A DNA stretch of 9,292 bases from Methylomarinum sp. (GTDB lineage: Bacteria; Pseudomonadota; Gammaproteobacteria; Methylococcales; Methylomonadaceae): NCBI GenBank assembly GCA_013139755.1, contig WTAG01000318.1:1-9292 (forward strand). The letters are read 5' to 3'. Below are positions 6,961 through 9,292 of the stretch, piece by piece. Each line of letters starts with the position of its first letter. The first letter of the stretch is position 1. A program made the position numbers and the translations under genes. The notes below the pieces were generated by a model. The model had not been told where the DNA came from, did no database searches, and saw only the letters and a program-made list of their open reading frames with translations.

Positions 6961-7407
6961 ATGCGTGCTGCTGGTCGTGGTTTTACCTTAATTGAATTAA
7001 CGGTAGTACTATTGATTGTAGTACTGGGATTTACCGTGATAGGAACTAATATATCTTCTGGAAATCAGTCCTCTCAATTAAAAGCCTTGGCGAGAGACTT
7101 GAGTTCAGCATTACGGTATGCCAGAGGTCAGGCATTAATATCCCATCAAGAAATAGCCGTAGCCATTAACTTAGCAGAGAATACTTATCAACTAAGTAAT
7201 CGCGATAAAACATACCATTTTTCAGATGAAATTGAAGTGACCCTGGTGATTGCCCAAGATGAATTTAAGGATGAAGAAACAGGTCATATTCGGTTTTATC
7301 CTGATGGCTCATCCAGTGGCGGTCGGGTGACTATGGAATGGGGTGAATTAATGAACAGAGTTGATGTTAATTGGTTAAGCGGTAAAGTTGATATTAGTGA
7401 TGAATAG
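6961..7407 (+). CDS. gspH: Type II secretion system minor pseudopilin GspH
   Basis: GspH is a minor pseudopilin thought to connect the tip complex (GspI-J-K) to the GspG shaft. The 148-residue precursor has the leader MRAAGRG, with cleavage expected between Gly7 and Phe8. FTLIE follows, with Glu12 at mature position 5, then a hydrophobic helix to about residue 28. RDLSSALRYARGQAL (45-59) and FYPDGSSSGG (112-121) are typical GspH/FimT stretches. The ATG at 6961 is chosen over an upstream in-frame start at 6874, because the short leader fits a prepilin and the longer version would run 86 nt into gspG. GGGAA at 6952-6956 is a usable ribosome binding site within the end of gspG. It overlaps gspI by 8 nt. 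Identity is clear from the motif and from its place between gspG and gspI. Confidence 0.92.
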   Translation: MRAAGRGFTLIELTVVLLIVVLGFTVIGTNISSGNQSSQLKALARDLSSALRYARGQALISHQEIAVAINLAENTYQLSNRDKTYHFSDEIEVTLVIAQDEFKDEETGHIRFYPDGSSSGGRVTMEWGELMNRVDVNWLSGKVDISDE

Positions 7408-7795
7408 GCAGCAAGGCTTTTCTCTATTGGAAATACTGGTAGCATTTAGTATTTTGGCTATTTCATTAGGGATATTGTTAAAAATATTTTCATCAGGCGT
7501 TAATACCGCAGTTATTGCAGAAAACTATACTGTCGCAACGCAAATTGCCGAGTCATTGATGGCAAAAACAGGTATTGAAACACCGCTTACAGAGGGTGAA
7601 CGCTCAGGTGTTGAAGATGAGAAATATCACTGGCAGGTTAATGTAAGTCAATTATCTCCTGATGTTTTTGAAGAAGGCGTGATGACTGAATTAATGGCGG
7701 TTCAAGTGATAGTCGATTGGGGCGAGGATAATCAAGATAATCGCTCAATTGAATTAAATACAGTACGGACTAAGCAAAACCATGATGGTTTGTAA
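7400..7795 (+). CDS. gspI: Type II secretion system minor pseudopilin GspI
   Basis: GspI is a minor pseudopilin that forms the tip complex with GspJ and GspK and helps start pseudopilus assembly. The 131-residue precursor has the leader MNRQQG, with cleavage expected between Gly6 and Phe7. FSLLE follows, with Glu11 at mature position 5, and then a hydrophobic helix to about residue 30. ATQIAESLMA (46-55) matches the typical GspI A-x-x-x-AES(L/M) segment, and VQVIVDWGED (101-110) the typical strand near the C terminus. The ATG at 7400 overlaps the last 8 nt of gspH. TTG 7388 and GTG 7397 upstream in the same frame are less likely. No good Shine-Dalgarno is seen, so translation probably depends on coupling to gspH. 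The C terminus overlaps gspJ by 14 nt. Confidence 0.93.
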   Translation: MNRQQGFSLLEILVAFSILAISLGILLKIFSSGVNTAVIAENYTVATQIAESLMAKTGIETPLTEGERSGVEDEKYHWQVNVSQLSPDVFEEGVMTELMAVQVIVDWGEDNQDNRSIELNTVRTKQNHDGL

Positions 7796-8429
7796 GCGTA
7801 AATTAACTGGCTTTACTTTAATCGAAGTGATGTTGGCCATGACCTTACTCAGTATTATGGTGGTATTGCTATTCAGTAGTTTAAAAATTGGTGCGGAAAG
7901 CTGGAATAAAGGTGAGCGTAAAATTGCACAGGTTAATGAGAAAGCCGTGGTTTACCAGTTTTTTAAGCGACATTTGCCTTCAGTGCAACCGTTATGGGAT
8001 GAATTCTTGGCAGATAAAAGGCAATTTTCTTTTCAAGGTGAGCGTGATAAATTACAGTTTGTATCGGTATTCCCTGCCAGTGCAGGTCGTAAAGGCTTGC
8101 AGCTATTTAATGTTGTTTTTGATAAAGCCGAACAAGGCATAGTAAAAGTAATACTTAAGCCATTCTACCCAACAATAGATAATGAAGACTGGCAGTCAGA
8201 AGAGGTTGTTTTACTGGAAAATGTCGAGACATTTGAGTTGGCTTATTTTGCTAAAGAAGATAATGCGATAGATGGAGTCTGGAGTGATAACTGGCAAGAA
8301 AAACAAAGTTTGCCGGCTTTAGTTAAAATTAAGGTTGAATTAGCTGATAAAAGTTATTGGCCTGAAATGGTGTTTGCATTGAAGCTGGCATCAGTGGAGC
8401 CTGGCAAGAACTTTGGTTTTGGGCAATGA
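7782..8429 (+). CDS. gspJ: Type II secretion system minor pseudopilin GspJ
   Basis: GspJ is the third minor pseudopilin of the tip complex. The 215-residue precursor has the leader MMVCKRKLTG, with cleavage expected between Gly10 and Phe11. FTLIE follows, with Glu15 at mature position 5, and a hydrophobic helix to about residue 32. The body is longer than in GspH and GspI, as usual for GspJ. It includes LKIGAESWNKGERK (34-47) and a C-terminal SLPALVKIKVEL (176-187) equivalent to the common LPxxVxxxL stretch. Two adjacent ATGs (7782 and 7785) are possible, and either keeps a short prepilin leader. The gene starts inside gspI (14-nt overlap) and its TGA overlaps the gspK ATG by 4 nt (ATGA). Position between gspI and gspK supports the call more than the divergent body does. 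Confidence 0.9.
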   Translation: MMVCKRKLTGFTLIEVMLAMTLLSIMVVLLFSSLKIGAESWNKGERKIAQVNEKAVVYQFFKRHLPSVQPLWDEFLADKRQFSFQGERDKLQFVSVFPASAGRKGLQLFNVVFDKAEQGIVKVILKPFYPTIDNEDWQSEEVVLLENVETFELAYFAKEDNAIDGVWSDNWQEKQSLPALVKIKVELADKSYWPEMVFALKLASVEPGKNFGFGQ

Positions 8430-9292
8430 GGCAAAATCAAACGGGATTGGCCATGGTCATCGTTATTTGGGTGTTAAGTTTAATGACCATTATGGCGGGT
8501 AGTTTTGCCTTAACCATGCGTAGAGAAATCACCGTTATTAGTTCAGTTAAAGATAATGCAGTAGCAATAGCTGCCGCAGAAACAGGTATTACAGTTGCAG
8601 AGCAAATGTTGTTGCTGGCAGATAAGGAAAAACGCTGGCATGCAGATGGACGTATTTATCAGCTACACTATCAGGATACAGAAATTAGAGTCAGGGTACT
8701 GTCAGAACAAGGCAAGGTCGATATTAATAAAGCGGGTGAGCCGTTATTAACAACCATAATGACTGCTACATCGATTGATATGGCGGAGCAACAAGCTTTA
8801 GTCAGTGCTATTTTAGACTGGCGAGATAAAGATGATCTGGTACATATCAATGGTGCTGAAGAACAGCAGTATGAAGAGGCTGGTTTGTCTTATCAGCCCG
8901 CTAATAAGGCGTTTAATCAGCTAGATGAATTACAAATGGTTATAGGTATGACTGCTACAGTCTTTAACGAATTACAGCCGCTAATTACTGTGCACTCAGG
9001 CTTGCCTAATGTTAATTTGAAAGTGGCATCTAAAGAAGTCATTCAGATAGTCACTGGTATTGGGTTCGAAAATGAAAAGGATTTTTTACAGCAAGACATA
9101 GAAACTGACTCGGATAAGGTACAAAATCTAGAGAATAATGAGGTTTATAGCGTTATCTCACAAGTACGACTTTTTGGCGAATTAACCGCGGGTATTAAAG
9201 TCATGCTTAAAAAAACAGCAAATGGAAATCAGTCTAAAGCTTTTAAAGTATTAAATTGGCAGCCAATATATCAAGAACTCTCATTATTTAAT
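8426..9292 (+). CDS. gspK: Type II secretion system minor pseudopilin GspK (3' end outside window)
   Basis: GspK is the large minor pseudopilin that caps the pseudopilus tip. The frame starts at ATG 8426, overlapping gspJ by 4 nt (ATGA), and stays open for 289 codons to the last base without a stop. The leader MRQNQTG should be cut between Gly7 and Leu8. The mature N terminus LAMVIVIWVLSL lacks Glu at position 5, which is characteristic of GspK and fits its place at the tip. Family signatures are the stretch 90-101 (RVLSEQGKVDIN), ILDWRDKDDL (129-138), NGAEEQQYEEAGLSYQPANK (142-161) and FNQLDELQMVIGM (163-175). GspK is usually about 300-330 residues, and the sequence VLNWQP at 275-280 looks like the final strand, so only a small piece is probably missing. 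gspL would be expected next. Confidence 0.94.
   Translation, partial: MRQNQTGLAMVIVIWVLSLMTIMAGSFALTMRREITVISSVKDNAVAIAAAETGITVAEQMLLLADKEKRWHADGRIYQLHYQDTEIRVRVLSEQGKVDINKAGEPLLTTIMTATSIDMAEQQALVSAILDWRDKDDLVHINGAEEQQYEEAGLSYQPANKAFNQLDELQMVIGMTATVFNELQPLITVHSGLPNVNLKVASKEVIQIVTGIGFENEKDFLQQDIETDSDKVQNLENNEVYSVISQVRLFGELTAGIKVMLKKTANGNQSKAFKVLNWQPIYQELSLFN

Noticed and set aside
7003..7027. Repeated GTAGTACT at the start of gspH
   Set aside because: It lies in codons for the hydrophobic pseudopilin helix (VVLL/VVLG), so it is explained by coding constraint and chance.
7888..8142. Plus-strand 84-codon open frame inside gspJ in another frame
   Set aside because: It is fully contained in gspJ and its translation shows no domain. 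gspJ accounts for the region.

Overview
The window is an ordinary, densely packed, single-strand (+) chromosomal segment from a gammaproteobacterium with fairly low GC content (by eye, clearly AT-rich). Class-level placement rests on the gene set, on protein motifs recalled from GlnE, IlvE, WaaF and Gsp proteins, and on gene order. A narrower assignment (for example to the Methylococcales or another low-GC lineage) would be a guess. I see no RNA genes, insertion sequences, CRISPR arrays, phage genes or attachment sites. The longest stretch without a gene is the 71-nt gap between gspF and gspG.

Layout. Positions 2-526 hold the 3' end of glnE (glutamine synthetase adenylyltransferase), which enters from the left edge. 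It is followed by ilvE (branched-chain aminotransferase, 567-1493), waaF (LPS heptosyltransferase II, 1494-2501) and waaC (LPS heptosyltransferase I, 2507-3511). From memory, this glnE-ilvE-waaF-waaC order matches the start of the LPS-core locus in Pseudomonas. Here, however, waaC is not followed by waaG/waaP. It is followed after 22 nt by a type II secretion (T2SS) gene run: gspE (3534-5243), gspF (5245-6462), gspG (6534-6959), gspH (6961-7407), gspI (7400-7795), gspJ (7782-8429) and gspK (8426 to the right edge, no stop reached).

How the genes work together. WaaC and WaaF would add the first two heptoses of the LPS inner core. GspE is the cytoplasmic ATPase and GspF the inner-membrane platform that drive assembly of a pseudopilus. 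GspG is the major pseudopilin, and GspH, I, J and K are the minor pseudopilins forming its tip. All five pseudopilins carry a class III prepilin leader with a Gly before the cleavage point. GspG, H, I and J keep the Glu at mature position 5, and GspK lacks it, as is normal for that family. gspC and gspD are not upstream of gspE, so the order resembles the Xanthomonas xps type (E-F-G-H-I-J-K-L-M-N-D) rather than the C-D-E-F... type. gspL, gspM, gspN and gspD would be expected beyond the right edge.

No undescribed system is visible. The points most worth a second look are the switch from the LPS-core locus to T2SS genes after waaC, a WaaC that reads like the Campylobacterota form, and the contrast between the strong ribosome binding site of gspG and the overlapping starts of gspI, J and K.
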